DNA from: JAKSCF01 sp028279945
GTDB taxonomy: Bacteria > Bacillota > Clostridia > Peptostreptococcales > JAAYPU01
DNA: 60,708 nucleotides
Assembly: GCA_028279945.1 (NCBI GenBank)
Contig: JANQMT010000209.1
Coordinates: 1-60,708, forward strand
Direction: 5' to 3'
Shown: in pieces, positions 7,958 through 17,042 of the stretch
Position numbering within the stretch: position 1 is the first letter of the stretch
How the letters are laid out: every line of letters starts with the position of its first letter
Notes under the pieces: generated by a model
The model's database searches: none
What the model was told of the DNA's origin: nothing
The model's input: only the letters and a program-made list of their open reading frames with translations
Translations under genes and position numbers: made by a program

Positions 7958-8902
7958 TTATAAATTTTCTTTATTAACCAGCACTAATGGAATAATCACT
8001 TTTTCTTCTACTGCTTCACCATTAGCTACTTTTAATGCTGCCTCAACCGCTTTTGCCATTTGTACATCAGGTTGTTGTTTTACTGTTGCTGACATTTCAT
8101 CTTTTCCTATTGCTGTTAAAGCATCATCCGTTGCATCAATACCAAAAACTTTAATTTCATTTAATCTATCCGCTGCTGTAATAGTTCTAACTGCACCTAG
8201 TGCCATTTCATCATTATGTGCATATACAGCATCCAGCTCCGGATTAGCCTGAAGAATATCTTCCATTACGGATGCGCCTTCTTCTCTTGAATAATTTGCT
8301 GTAAGGCTAGTGACTATTTCTAAATCTGGAAGTTCATTAATCACATCTTCAAATCCTTTTTGCCTATCCAATGCAGATGGCGCCCCTGCGATTCCTTCTA
8401 ATATAGCTATTTTCCCTTTGCCATTAAGTACTTTATTAACTTCTTCTGCTGCTAATTTTCCAGCTTCTGCATTATCAATATCAAGATGTTGTACTACTTT
8501 ACCGCTATTAGAGGGTCTTGTAACTGTGATTACAGGAATATTGGCTTCATTAGCTTCTTTTACTGCAACACCTATTGCATCTGAATCAACTGGATTAATG
8601 ATTATAACATCTACCTCTCTAGCAATAAAATCTTCTATTTGCGATACTTGCGTTTCTGAAGAATCTTGTGCATCTAAAGTTATCATATCTATACCCAACT
8701 CGACAGCTTTAGCTTCTCCTCCTTCTTTCATTGTAACAAAAAATGGGTTTGCCAAAGTTGATACTGCAAATCCTACTGTGACAACCTCTTCTTCCGGTGG
8801 GGTTTGTTGTTCTTGGCCATCATCAGCTGCTTCTTTTGGTGAACAACCTGTAAAGCTCATGGATAATAAAAAACACATCACAATTACTAATAGTTTTTTC
8901 AT
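7958..8902 (-). CDS. rbsB: Ribose-type ABC transporter substrate-binding lipoprotein
   Basis: Extracytoplasmic sugar-binding protein of the periplasmic-binding-protein type I (ribose) class. It has an N-terminal signal with lipobox SFTGC (Cys20), then VGFAVSTLANPFFVTMKEG, FIAREVDVIIINPVDSDAI and DIDNAEAG, all typical RbsB segments. 314 aa fits the family. It is the last gene of the rbsD-btpA-K-A-C-B operon. Substrate may be ribose or a related pentose; the BtpA-like gene in the operon argues against assuming ribose. Confidence 0.9.
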   Translation of the reverse strand: MKKLLVIVMCFLLSMSFTGCSPKEAADDGQEQQTPPEEEVVTVGFAVSTLANPFFVTMKEGGEAKAVELGIDMITLDAQDSSETQVSQIEDFIAREVDVIIINPVDSDAIGVAVKEANEANIPVITVTRPSNSGKVVQHLDIDNAEAGKLAAEEVNKVLNGKGKIAILEGIAGAPSALDRQKGFEDVINELPDLEIVTSLTANYSREEGASVMEDILQANPELDAVYAHNDEMALGAVRTITAADRLNEIKVFGIDATDDALTAIGKDEMSATVKQQPDVQMAKAVEAALKVANGEAVEEKVIIPLVLVNKENL

Positions 8903-8962
8903 GCTAAATCCTCCCTTAAAAAATAATTAATATTTTATAACTGCATATTGCAGTTATCTACA

Positions 8963-9937
8963 TTATTTCTCTTTGCTTTTTACTAATACTGCTATTAAAA
9001 TAATTAATCCTCTGATTATTTGTTGGAAAAATGCTGAAATCCCTATTAAATTCATTCCATTATTAATGACTCCAATTATAACAGCACCAAGTAAGGTACC
9101 CACAATTGTACCAATTCCTCCACTCAGTGAGGAACCACCTAAAATAACTGCTGCAATAACATTCATCTCTAAGCCTTCACTTGCTGTAGGCTGTGCAGAT
9201 AAAAGCCTTGACGTTACGATTATGCCTCCTACTGCAGCCATTAAACCTGAAACTACAAAAGCAGTAACTCTATAGAAATTAACACTAATAGCAGATAGTT
9301 TGGCTACTTCTTTACTTGCTCCTATTGATTTAATATAAATACCGTGTTTGGTTTTGTTTAAAAATATAAAAGCTATTAAAAAAATACTTACTGCTATTAA
9401 ACTTGAAACTGGAATAACGCCAAAATATCCGGCTCCAAAAAAATCAAATTCTTCTTTTAGATTTGAAATCGGTTTACCATTGGTAATAAGTAACGCTAAA
9501 CCACGGGCAATTTGCATCATTGCAAGGGTTATAATAAATGATTGTATTTTGCCATATACCGTTAATAAACCATTTACCAAACCCATGACAGCACCAAATA
9601 TCAAGCCTGCTATTACTCCCAGTAAAATAGAACCTGTTAGATTAATAACAAAGGCAGAAATTACACCGACTAATGCAGCCATTGAACCAACTGATAAATC
9701 TATTTCACCTATTAATATTACGCAAGTCATACCTACTGCTACAATTAAGTTAATCGATATTTGACGGGTGATATTCAGTAAGTTTTTAGTCATTAAAAAA
9801 TAGTTAGATTGGAATTGAAAAATGATTATCAGCAAAGCTAATATAATCAATAACCCTAGCTCATCTCTCAATAATTTTTTAGCAACAGATGTTATATTCA
9901 TACCTTTTTTTTCATTACATAGTTTTTCTTTAGCCAC
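8963..9937 (-). CDS. rbsC: Ribose-type ABC transporter permease
   Basis: Membrane subunit, 324 aa with about 8-10 hydrophobic segments. The motif VILIGEIDLSVGSMAALVGV and the C-terminal AVILGGSSLSGGIGTIVGT mark the RbsC/AraH permease family. The start is a GTG at 9935-9937 placed 8 nt after AGGAGG; that ribosome site overlaps the end of rbsA, so the two are translationally linked. Confidence 0.9.
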   Translation of the reverse strand: MAKEKLCNEKKGMNITSVAKKLLRDELGLLIILALLIIIFQFQSNYFLMTKNLLNITRQISINLIVAVGMTCVILIGEIDLSVGSMAALVGVISAFVINLTGSILLGVIAGLIFGAVMGLVNGLLTVYGKIQSFIITLAMMQIARGLALLITNGKPISNLKEEFDFFGAGYFGVIPVSSLIAVSIFLIAFIFLNKTKHGIYIKSIGASKEVAKLSAISVNFYRVTAFVVSGLMAAVGGIIVTSRLLSAQPTASEGLEMNVIAAVILGGSSLSGGIGTIVGTLLGAVIIGVINNGMNLIGISAFFQQIIRGLIILIAVLVKSKEK

Positions 9938-9938
9938 T

Positions 9939-11438
9939 TTAACATCCTCCTAATGCCTTTGTCAGTATTCTTTCACTGGTAGCATCTTTTGCCAACATTT
10001 CATCCACGATTTCTCCCTTGTGTAATACCATAACCCTATCGCATAACCCGCATATTTCATTGAATTCAGACGATAGAAGAATAATACTCGTTCCATTATC
10101 AGCTAATTGCTGTATTAATTTATAGATTTCAACTTTTGTCCCTATATCAATCCCTCTGGTAGGCTCATCCATAATAATAATTTCCGGATTACCAAGTAAC
10201 CACTTACTAATGACTACTTTTTGCTGATTGCCTCCTGATAAATTTTTTATTTGAAGCTTTAAGTTTAAAGGTTTAACATCCATTTTTTTTATCATATTTA
10301 GTACCAAAAGCTTTAATTTTTTATTGGATAATAAAAAATGATTTGAATTTAACTTTTCGATATATCCGATCATTGTATTATTCATAACGGAATGATCCAA
10401 AAATAATCCTTGTGTTTTTCTATCTTCCGGTATTAAAACCATTCCTTTGTTTTTTACATCTTTAGGAGATTTTAAAATCGTATTTTCTCCTCCCACTTTT
10501 ATGCTGCCATTAAAGCACTGGTCTACACCAAACAAAGCTTTTCCTAATTCACTTTTCCCAGCCCCAATAATTCCTGTAATCCCCAATATTTCACCTTTTT
10601 TTAATTTAAAGCTTATTGGATTGGTCATTTTTATTGATTGAATATCTGTTACTTCCAATACAACTTCGTTTTTAGCATGACCCTTTCTTATGGGAAATTC
10701 ATCTTTTACTTCTCGGCCAATCATTGTTTTGACTAAGGTATTCATATCTACTTCACCCATCTTGTAGGTTGCTGCATTAATACCATCTCTGAGCACAGTT
10801 ACTCTATCACAAACTCTTTCTATTTCCTCCATAAGGTGAGAGATATATATCATGGTGATTTTTCTTTTCTTCAAATCTTCCATGATGTTAAATAAGGTTT
10901 CAATCTCTGCTCTACTCATACCTGTTGTTGGTTCATCCAGAAGAAGAATTTTGGCATCAATACATAACGCTTTGACTATTTCAATTATTCTTTTTTGTCC
11001 CATCCCTAAATCTTTTACTTTTGATTTAGGATCAATTTTAATATTAAAAGATTCTAGGTATCTTGAAGTATTTTTTAATAACGTCTTCTTATCATTCCAA
11101 CCTAAGAAATTTACGGTAGGTTCATGTCCTAAAAAAATATTTTCTGCAACACTTAAACTGTCAATTAAACTAAGTTCCTGATATATGGCGGAAATCCCCT
11201 TATTTCTTGCTTGAATAGGACTATTGATTTCAGTTTTTTCATCTAAAAGTAAAATGTCTCCTTCGTCTCTTTGCAGCACACCTGTTAGTATTTTAATAAG
11301 TGTGGATTTTCCTGCTCCATTTTCTCCTAAGAGAGCATGTACTTCACCTTCTTCTATGGTTAAATTAACTCCATTTAGTGCCTTTACCCCTCCAAAACTT
11401 TTTTTAATATGATCAAGTTCTAATATTTTTCGTGCCAT
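9939..11438 (-). CDS. rbsA: Ribose-type ABC transporter ATP-binding protein (two nucleotide-binding domains)
   Basis: 499-aa tandem ATPase energising sugar import. The first domain carries Walker A GENGAGKST (about residues 38-46), the signature LGMGQKR (divergent from LSGGQ) and Walker B ILLLDEPTTGM. The second has the degenerate P-loop GIIGAGKSE, intact signature LSGGNQQKV and IIMDEPTRGIDIG. This asymmetry is normal for RbsA/MglA proteins. AGGAG precedes the ATG. Confidence 0.92.
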   Translation of the reverse strand: MARKILELDHIKKSFGGVKALNGVNLTIEEGEVHALLGENGAGKSTLIKILTGVLQRDEGDILLLDEKTEINSPIQARNKGISAIYQELSLIDSLSVAENIFLGHEPTVNFLGWNDKKTLLKNTSRYLESFNIKIDPKSKVKDLGMGQKRIIEIVKALCIDAKILLLDEPTTGMSRAEIETLFNIMEDLKKRKITMIYISHLMEEIERVCDRVTVLRDGINAATYKMGEVDMNTLVKTMIGREVKDEFPIRKGHAKNEVVLEVTDIQSIKMTNPISFKLKKGEILGITGIIGAGKSELGKALFGVDQCFNGSIKVGGENTILKSPKDVKNKGMVLIPEDRKTQGLFLDHSVMNNTMIGYIEKLNSNHFLLSNKKLKLLVLNMIKKMDVKPLNLKLQIKNLSGGNQQKVVISKWLLGNPEIIIMDEPTRGIDIGTKVEIYKLIQQLADNGTSIILLSSEFNEICGLCDRVMVLHKGEIVDEMLAKDATSERILTKALGGC

Positions 11439-11482
11439 ATATTACACTCCTAAGTAAACCTAGATTATTCATTTGCCATCTA

Positions 11483-12415
11483 TTATTTTAGCTTTTCCAC
11501 TTGCTCTATAGTTGGTACGGATGATTGGGCTCCCTTTATAGTCGTACTTAATGCAGCAGCCTTTTTGGCAAATTCCAGAGAATCTTTATAATCAACACCA
11601 TTTGATAGAGATGCAGCTAAAGCACCTGAGAAAACATCTCCTGCCGCAGTAGAATCTACCATATCAACCTCAATGGGTTCTATCTTTATAACTTCATTGG
11701 CTATATAGGCAATTGCACCTTTTTCACCTTGGGTTATTATAGGATTCTTAAATCCAGCCTCAACCATCTTATTAAGAGCTTTTTCAGCTGAACCATCATC
11801 CACTACTCGAACCCCGGTTAAGCAAGAAGATTCTGTCTCATTGGGTTTTATAATATCAATTAAAAAAGGGATATCTTCCGGCATTTCTTTTCTGGGTGCA
11901 GGCGCTGGGTCTAATATAACAAACATATTATTCTTTTTAGCAATTCTTATGGCTTCATATACGACCTCCGGGTCTATCTCCATTGTTATAAGTAAAATTG
12001 TACCTTCTCTAAATAATCCTTCATTGTCATAAATGTCTTGCTTAGCTAATTTCACATTGGCACCGGGGGTAAATGAAATAGAGTTTTCACCTTTTTCATC
12101 CACTCGAATCATTGCTATCCCTGCAGTAATATCTTTTTTAGTTAATATATTGGATGTTTTCACTTTGTTTTTTTCCATGGAAGCTTTTAATTGTTTACTA
12201 AACTCATCATCTCCAAGCATACCAAAGTATGTTACATCTCCTCCTAATAAAGAAGCCGAAACAGCTTGATTTCCACCTTTTCCACCTGGATACATTTTGA
12301 AATTATCCGTTACAATGGTTTCTCCCGGAGCAGGCATTTTACTCATATACATAACCATATCTATATTGATACTACCCATGCAAAGAATCTCACCATTAAA
12401 TTGATAGTTATTCAT
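11483..12415 (-). CDS. rbsK: Ribokinase-like PfkB-family sugar kinase
   Basis: Phosphorylates the imported sugar with ATP. 310 aa with the PfkB signatures GGKGGNQA (about residues 44-51) and DSTAAGDVFSGAL, whose Asp is the catalytic base, plus KPNETE. Ribokinase is the usual member encoded with RbsABC. The start follows GGGAGGGG. Start and preceding stop are two bases apart, so it is coupled to the BtpA-like gene. Confidence 0.88.
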   Translation of the reverse strand: MNNYQFNGEILCMGSINIDMVMYMSKMPAPGETIVTDNFKMYPGGKGGNQAVSASLLGGDVTYFGMLGDDEFSKQLKASMEKNKVKTSNILTKKDITAGIAMIRVDEKGENSISFTPGANVKLAKQDIYDNEGLFREGTILLITMEIDPEVVYEAIRIAKKNNMFVILDPAPAPRKEMPEDIPFLIDIIKPNETESSCLTGVRVVDDGSAEKALNKMVEAGFKNPIITQGEKGAIAYIANEVIKIEPIEVDMVDSTAAGDVFSGALAASLSNGVDYKDSLEFAKKAAALSTTIKGAQSSVPTIEQVEKLK

Positions 12416-12416
12416 T

Positions 12417-13286
12417 TTACCCCTCCCTGTTTTTTTCTACTTCTTTTACAAATTCTTTTACTTGGCTCTCATTAATATCATTTTTCCAGTTATTATTATC
12501 TTTAAAATAACTCCCTACAATCATTCCGTCCGAATACTTCATTAAGTCTCTTACATTTTCTTTTGTAACACCGCTGCCAATTATCACAGGAATATTGACA
12601 TTTTCTGAAAACTGTTTAACCTTTTCAGGTGTAGGGGCTTGTGCTGTTTCAAATCCTGTGACAATAAGTGCTTCAGCACCATCTATTTCAGCATCAAGAG
12701 CTTGTTCTGTAATTGATCGGTCTGAAATGATAAAGTGACTGCCATGTTTTACGTTAACATCACAGAATAATTTAACATTTTCTGATGAAAGGTTACTGCG
12801 ATATCTACTCAATTTAGCTCCAATTGCCTCTAAAAATCCTGTACGAGAAATATATGCATTAACATATTCAAATACTCTAATCCATTTTGCATCACATGCA
12901 CATGCTATTGCCATTGCTGCCATACCACCATTTAAATGACAATTAATGCCTATTGGAATAGATACTGAATCTTTCACCTTTGAAGCAATTACCGACATAG
13001 CAGCAATTGTCTCATGACCAATTTCATTTCCTTTTAAATATGGATAATCCCAAATATTCTCTATTTGCAACCCATCAACGCCGGTGCTTTCCAGTTTCTT
13101 TGCTTCTTCCACCGCAATATCAATAATCTTATCCATATCCATATTAACCGAATCATATAAAGGCGCCCCCGGTAAAGGTCTTAAATGCACCATTCCAATA
13201 ATAGGCTTTTTCTTTGGAAATATATCATTAAGTATTTTTAAATCTCTCATATTATATACATGAATGTACAAACATTCATGTGTCAT
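12417..13286 (-). CDS. BtpA/SgcQ-family TIM-barrel protein
   Basis: About 289 aa. IIGMVHLRPLPGAP near the N-terminus, VDGLQIENIWDYPY, IPIGINCHLNGG, KLFCDVNVKHGSH, ALIVTGFETAQ and IIGSGVTKENV are characteristic of the BtpA family (photosystem I biogenesis protein in cyanobacteria, SgcQ in sugar operons of enterics). The true reaction is unknown to me. It replaces nothing in a standard rbs operon, so it is an accessory step for a sugar or its phosphate. Start uncertain: ATG 13284-13286 is very close to AAAGGTGG; GTG at 13290 or the ATG at 13248 (MRDLKIL) are alternatives. A small inverted repeat ATGAATG/CATTCAT overlaps this region. Confidence 0.8.
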   Translation of the reverse strand: MTHECLYIHVYNMRDLKILNDIFPKKKPIIGMVHLRPLPGAPLYDSVNMDMDKIIDIAVEEAKKLESTGVDGLQIENIWDYPYLKGNEIGHETIAAMSVIASKVKDSVSIPIGINCHLNGGMAAMAIACACDAKWIRVFEYVNAYISRTGFLEAIGAKLSRYRSNLSSENVKLFCDVNVKHGSHFIISDRSITEQALDAEIDGAEALIVTGFETAQAPTPEKVKQFSENVNIPVIIGSGVTKENVRDLMKYSDGMIVGSYFKDNNNWKNDINESQVKEFVKEVEKNREG

Positions 13287-13323
13287 CACCACCTTTCATA
13301 TGTCTCTTGTCTGTAATATTAAG

Positions 13324-13337
13324 TTAATCGTTTAATT
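13324..13337. promoter_or_regulatory. LacI-type operator-like site between rbsD and the BtpA-like gene
   Basis: TTAATCGTTTAATT, close to the operator palindrome at 15131. Imperfect; may be an intra-operon control site. Confidence 0.4.
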
Positions 13338-13356
13338 ATTATTAACTTAATCCGGT

Positions 13357-13809
13357 CTAAAAATCTACACCGGATTGGAGCATAATATTGCAATAAGGCG
13401 TGAATTCACCTGTTTTTACAAAAACAGCTACTTTTTTACCTTCTTTTCCTTCTAGCGCTCCATTTAATACCAAGTCTTTGAATTCTACATGAGGTATATT
13501 ATCTTCAATAATGTCATTGCCTTTGTTTTTCTTTTTCCCTATTATGTCTTTAAATTTCCTATACTCCTCCGAACAAGCAGTTTTTGTTTCATTTGCAATA
13601 ATAACTTTTTCAACTTCCAATTCTTCTAAAATAACTTCTAATACATCTGCAACTTTTGGTATATTTCTGCCTATTGAAATATCAATACATTCTGTCCTGT
13701 CATGACTAGGAAACGGGAAGCCTCTATCTGTAATAACTAATAAGTCAGCATGCCCCATTCTTGCAACCATTCTTGCTAAATCATTTTGTAAAATACCATT
13801 GGTTTTCAT
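13357..13809 (-). CDS. rbsD: RbsD/FucU-family sugar mutarotase (D-ribose pyranase)
   Basis: Converts pyranose to furanose forms so the kinase can act. 150 aa; MKTNGILQNDLARMVARMGHADLLVITDRGFP matches the RbsD N-terminus, with the catalytic His in the GHAD motif (about residue 20), and the C-terminal FTPYCNIMLQSGV is also family-typical. The middle (KKKNKGNDIIED) is divergent, so the sugar may not be ribose. AGGAGG precedes the ATG. First gene of the uptake operon. Confidence 0.85.
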   Translation of the reverse strand: MKTNGILQNDLARMVARMGHADLLVITDRGFPFPSHDRTECIDISIGRNIPKVADVLEVILEELEVEKVIIANETKTACSEEYRKFKDIIGKKKNKGNDIIEDNIPHVEFKDLVLNGALEGKEGKKVAVFVKTGEFTPYCNIMLQSGVDF

Positions 13810-13900
13810 AAAAAATTACCTCCTATTATTTAAAATTTATACAGATTAATAGATAAACATTGGTTGAATATTAATCGTTATCTATCAAAAACCAACTCAT

Positions 13901-13914
13901 TTAATCGTTTAACT
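13901..13914. promoter_or_regulatory. LacI-type operator upstream of rbsD
   Basis: TTAATCGTTTAACT, with a second partial copy TTAATCGTTATCT at 13871-13883. Lies between the regulator gene and rbsD, where the operon promoter must be. Confidence 0.6.
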
Positions 13915-13928
13915 GAATATCAAATTTT

Positions 13929-14954
13929 TTATGTCGATTTTCTTATAATTAATTCTGTATCCAATATGACTCGATGGGTTCTAACAATTTTTTTCGTATT
14001 GGATTGGTTTAACTTATCCAAAAGCATCTGCATAGAAATTTCTCCGGTTTCACTCTTGGGTTGGTGTACCGTTGTAAGCATTGGGTCTAATATTTCAGAA
14101 TAATAAATATTATCAAACCCTGCAATTGCAATATCTTCCGGAACCCTCAAGTGTGCTTTTTTTGCAGCTTCAAGAGCACCCCAAGCCATTATATCACTAC
14201 AAGCAAATACAGCGGTTGGCCTATTTTTAGCTTTAAGCAATGCCGTCATTAACTCAAAACCACTTTCATACTTTAAATTTCCATTTATCAGAAGTATGTC
14301 TTCATCTTGAATACCATTTTCTATTAAATAGCCTTTAAACCCTTTAATTCTTTGTTTCACACTTGGAATATCATCGTATGGAGCCGTTAAACACGCAAAT
14401 GTTCTATGCCCTTGATCCAATAAATGTTTCGCTAACTGGCGAGATCCTTTATTATTATCTGCATATACGACACCAAATTTTGATTGTTCTACAGATAAAG
14501 GTCTATCCACTATTACAGTTGGTATGTGATCATGTGCCAATAATTTATCTATTTTCATTCTTGGGGCAACATTAATGATACCATCTACCCTATTTTCTTC
14601 AAAAGCAATCAGTGCTTTCTCTTCTCTTGTTGCATCTCCATCAGTATTACACAATAATACTTGATACTCTTTTTTTAATGCAATGCTTTCGGCTCCTCTG
14701 GCAAGTTCAGCAAAGTAAGGGTTAGTAATATCCGGAACCATTAGTCCAATTTGAAATGTTTTCTTAACTTTTAAACTTCTTGCTACCTTACTGGGTCTAT
14801 AATTCAATTTCTTGATGGCATTATTAACTCGAATTGTTAATTCGGGGCTGACATATTTTTGTTCAGAAATAACATTTGAAACAGTGGCTACCGACACTCG
14901 TGCTGCTTTTGCTACATCTTTAACACTAGGAACTTTATTATTATTATCTGGCAT
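13929..14954 (-). CDS. LacI-family transcriptional regulator of the ribose-type operon
   Basis: 341 aa: N-terminal helix-turn-helix (SVKDVAKAARVSVATVSNVI) and a periplasmic-binding-like effector domain from about residue 65 (IGLMVPDITNPYFAELARG through TTVHQPKSETGEISMQML). It should bind the palindromes at 13901, 14990 and 15131, two of them in its own upstream region, so it is probably autoregulated. Equivalent to RbsR; the effector is presumably the sugar or its phosphate. Confidence 0.9.
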   Translation of the reverse strand: MPDNNNKVPSVKDVAKAARVSVATVSNVISEQKYVSPELTIRVNNAIKKLNYRPSKVARSLKVKKTFQIGLMVPDITNPYFAELARGAESIALKKEYQVLLCNTDGDATREEKALIAFEENRVDGIINVAPRMKIDKLLAHDHIPTVIVDRPLSVEQSKFGVVYADNNKGSRQLAKHLLDQGHRTFACLTAPYDDIPSVKQRIKGFKGYLIENGIQDEDILLINGNLKYESGFELMTALLKAKNRPTAVFACSDIMAWGALEAAKKAHLRVPEDIAIAGFDNIYYSEILDPMLTTVHQPKSETGEISMQMLLDKLNQSNTKKIVRTHRVILDTELIIRKST

Positions 14955-14989
14955 TAATAAACCTCTTTCTGATTAGCAAAACGATTACT

Positions 14990-15005
14990 AGTTATTCGTT
15001 TAACT
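14990..15005. promoter_or_regulatory. LacI-type operator upstream of the lacI gene
   Basis: AGTTATTCGTTTAACT, near-palindrome with central CG, 36 bp before the regulator start codon; matches the site at 15131. Confidence 0.6.
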
Positions 15006-15130
15006 AACTTATTATATATTTAAAAAATATCAATTCATTTTTTAGATATTTTATTACTTTTTTCATGTTTTCATAAAAAACAAGGCATAAATTAATTAAA
15101 TTTAAAGATTAATTTCTTAAAAGTGATTAT

Positions 15131-15148
15131 CAGTTATTCGTTTAACTG
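15131..15148. promoter_or_regulatory. LacI-type operator, best copy
   Basis: CAGTTATTCGTTTAACTG: arms CAGTTA/TAACTG around a TCG core. Sits in the 396-bp gap between divergent genes; the rest of that gap is A/T-rich with no further gene visible. Confidence 0.65.
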
Positions 15149-15277
15149 AGTTTAGTTTATTAAATAAATTATTATTTGTCAAGCTATTAAAAGCTATCTT
15201 TTTAATATTTTTTGTTATTTTTATAATTTTGTAATCTTTTATATAGCGGAAAATAAGGTCATTAAGGTGAATGATAC

Positions 15278-15305
15278 TTGATGTATATTCTGATTATGTT
15301 AAAAT
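15278..15305 (+). promoter_or_regulatory. Probable promoter of the glycosyltransferase gene
   Basis: TTGATG (15278-15283), 16-nt spacer, TAAAAT (15300-15305), about 45 bp before the ATG. Confidence 0.45.
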
Positions 15306-15350
15306 AAAGCCTAAACAATCCCATAAATTAAAACGCTCTCGGAGGCAGCT

Positions 15351-16463
15351 ATGACTAAGAATATATTAATCGTTGAGCCATTTTTTTCCGGTTCTCATGC
15401 ATTTTGGGCTAATCAGTATCAATCATACAGCTCACATAACATTAAGATATTAAGTATGAAGGGACAATTTTGGAAGTGGAGAATGTATGGCGGCGCCGTT
15501 ACACTGGCTGAAGAATTTATGAATTTAGATTTTGATCCTGATATCATTTTGGCTACTGATATGTTGGATTTAACCACGTTTCTGTCTCTTATTAGAAAAA
15601 AACTCAATCCTTCTGTACCTGTTGCCGTATACTTTCATGAAAATCAGTTAGCTTACCCATGGCAAGCCGATGGAAAAGATAAGACGTTAGAAAGAGATAT
15701 CCATTATGGATTTATGAATTATACCACTGCTTTAGCTTCTGATTATGTTTTGTTTAACTCTCATCATAACATGCATTCGTTTTATCATGCATTGGAAAAA
15801 CTGCTTAGAAAAATGCCGGATTACAAGCATACGGGCATCACCCATACTCTTTATAAAAAGTCCCAGGTTTTGCCTATTGGTATGAATTTAAAGAAAATAG
15901 ATGAAGGAGACCCAGGTGTTTACCAAGAGAATTGTCCTCTTATTTTATGGAATCACAGATGGGAATTTGATAAAAATCCGCAAGATTTCTTCAGTGCACT
16001 ATTCATATTAAAAGAAGAAGGTTTGCAATTTAGAATTGCTCTCCTGGGTGAAACCTATGAAAATTCTCCCGATATTTTTAAAAGAGCATTGAAAAAACTT
16101 GATAAAGACATTGTAAAAACAGGCTACCTGACAAATTATGAATATGCCTCTTGGCTGCTTGCATCCGATATTATACCCGTAACCTCAAACCACGACTTTT
16201 TTGGCATAAGCATTATGGAAGCCGTCTATAGTCACAGCTATCCGATTTTACCAAAACGCTTAACCTATCCCGACCTCTATAAGCTTCATGAAAACCCGGA
16301 ACTTTTTTATGACAGCTTTGATGAATTGGTTGATAAGCTTAGGTTTGCAATGGTTCATATCCATCAGATCAGAAAAAAAAGCTATAGGGAACTTGCGTCC
16401 CCTTACGACTGGAGTGAGTTAACAATACACTATGATCAAACACTAGAAAACTTAACACAATAG
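15351..16463 (+). CDS. GT4-type glycosyltransferase resembling tRNA-queuosine alpha-mannosyltransferase (DUF3524/GTDC1)
   Basis: 370 aa, cytoplasmic. The N-terminus (ILIVEPFFSGSHAFWANQY), FWKWRMYGGAVTLAEEF and VAVYFHENQLAYPW match the DUF3524/GTDC1 family, whose animal member mannosylates queuosine in tRNA-Asp. The C-terminal half has the GT-B donor pattern WNHRWEFDKNP...ISIMEAVYSHSYPILP. The ATG at 15351 follows CGGAGG. No queuosine synthesis gene is nearby, so tRNA mannosylation is inferred from family only. Confidence 0.75.
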   Translation: MTKNILIVEPFFSGSHAFWANQYQSYSSHNIKILSMKGQFWKWRMYGGAVTLAEEFMNLDFDPDIILATDMLDLTTFLSLIRKKLNPSVPVAVYFHENQLAYPWQADGKDKTLERDIHYGFMNYTTALASDYVLFNSHHNMHSFYHALEKLLRKMPDYKHTGITHTLYKKSQVLPIGMNLKKIDEGDPGVYQENCPLILWNHRWEFDKNPQDFFSALFILKEEGLQFRIALLGETYENSPDIFKRALKKLDKDIVKTGYLTNYEYASWLLASDIIPVTSNHDFFGISIMEAVYSHSYPILPKRLTYPDLYKLHENPELFYDSFDELVDKLRFAMVHIHQIRKKSYRELASPYDWSELTIHYDQTLENLTQ

Positions 16464-16499
16464 TGTTGCTTTTTCAAGTCAATCGGATAAAACCATGAA

Positions 16500-16548
16500 A
16501 ATCTCCTTTAAGCAGAATCATTTCAATATCAATTCTGCTAAGGAGATT
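16500..16548. terminator. Bidirectional terminator between converging genes
   Basis: Long stem: AATCTCCTTTAAGCAGAAT (16500-16518) pairs with 16531-16548 (ATTCTGCTAAGGAGATT), followed on the plus strand by CTTTATT. It serves the glycosyltransferase (plus) and peptide 5 (minus). Confidence 0.75.
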
Positions 16549-16560
16549 CTTTATTCACTT

Positions 16561-16848
16561 TTAGAAGTTTACCGTTGTATTGAACTCTTTCAAATTGACA
16601 TCCATCTTAATTTTAGGCTTGATGACAATATGATTGACACAATTACACATTCCTAGGTTTTCTGTGAATTTGTTAGTGTTTTCATTATCATCTGTTTCTA
16701 CAGAAGTTGAAGTTTCTAGCCCTTCTATGGTTACATTTATGCTAACATCCGGCTTTATTATAATATGGTTAACACAACCATCAAGGAGTTCTTCTACTTC
16801 ATTCACTTCATTGTCACCGTAATGATATTCTATATTCTTGGCTTCCAT
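16561..16848 (-). CDS. Small repeat peptide 5, two-repeat precursor (95 aa)
   Basis: Starts MEAKNIEYHYGDNE behind GAGGTGAA. First repeat GCVNHIIIKPDVSINVTIEG (Cys at residue 25), linker SVETDDNE, second repeat NCVNHIVIKPKIKMDVNLKE. Its N-terminus is closest to peptide 1. Unlike the others it lacks the GAAC-N17-CATATATA element; it lies downstream of radical SAM gene 3 beyond a large hairpin, so it is either read through from that gene or uses an unrecognised promoter. A TTGACA occurs on the minus strand at 16928-16933 without a convincing -10 box. Confidence 0.75.
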   Translation of the reverse strand: MEAKNIEYHYGDNEVNEVEELLDGCVNHIIIKPDVSINVTIEGLETSTSVETDDNENTNKFTENLGMCNCVNHIVIKPKIKMDVNLKEFNTTVNF

Positions 16849-16938
16849 TTTTTCACCTCGCTCTTACTTATACACTTTGATACCAGTCGGTCTTTTAAAA
16901 GCAATTTCTGCTGCATTCAGCAATCTCTGTCAATATCG

Positions 16939-17017
16939 CCGGTATCCTGTATAGACATACAGAATTTTTAATTGTAAGCATACATAACAAAGTGTGTATG
17001 CCTATACAGAATATCGG
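16939..17017. repeat. Large inverted repeat between radical SAM gene 3 and peptide 5
   Basis: 22-nt arms (16939-16960 and 16996-17017) match with three transitions and contain CTGTATAG and CATAC; a second hairpin GCATAC/GTATGC lies inside the loop. No U-run. Could be an mRNA processing hairpin or a small MITE-like insert. Confidence 0.6.
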
Positions 17018-17042
17018 CCCTATACTGAACTAGAAAAGCTTA

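Noticed and set aside
8310..8930. 206-codon plus-strand frame opposite rbsB
   Set aside because: Ser/Pro/Ala-rich antisense of a confident lipoprotein gene, no ribosome site.
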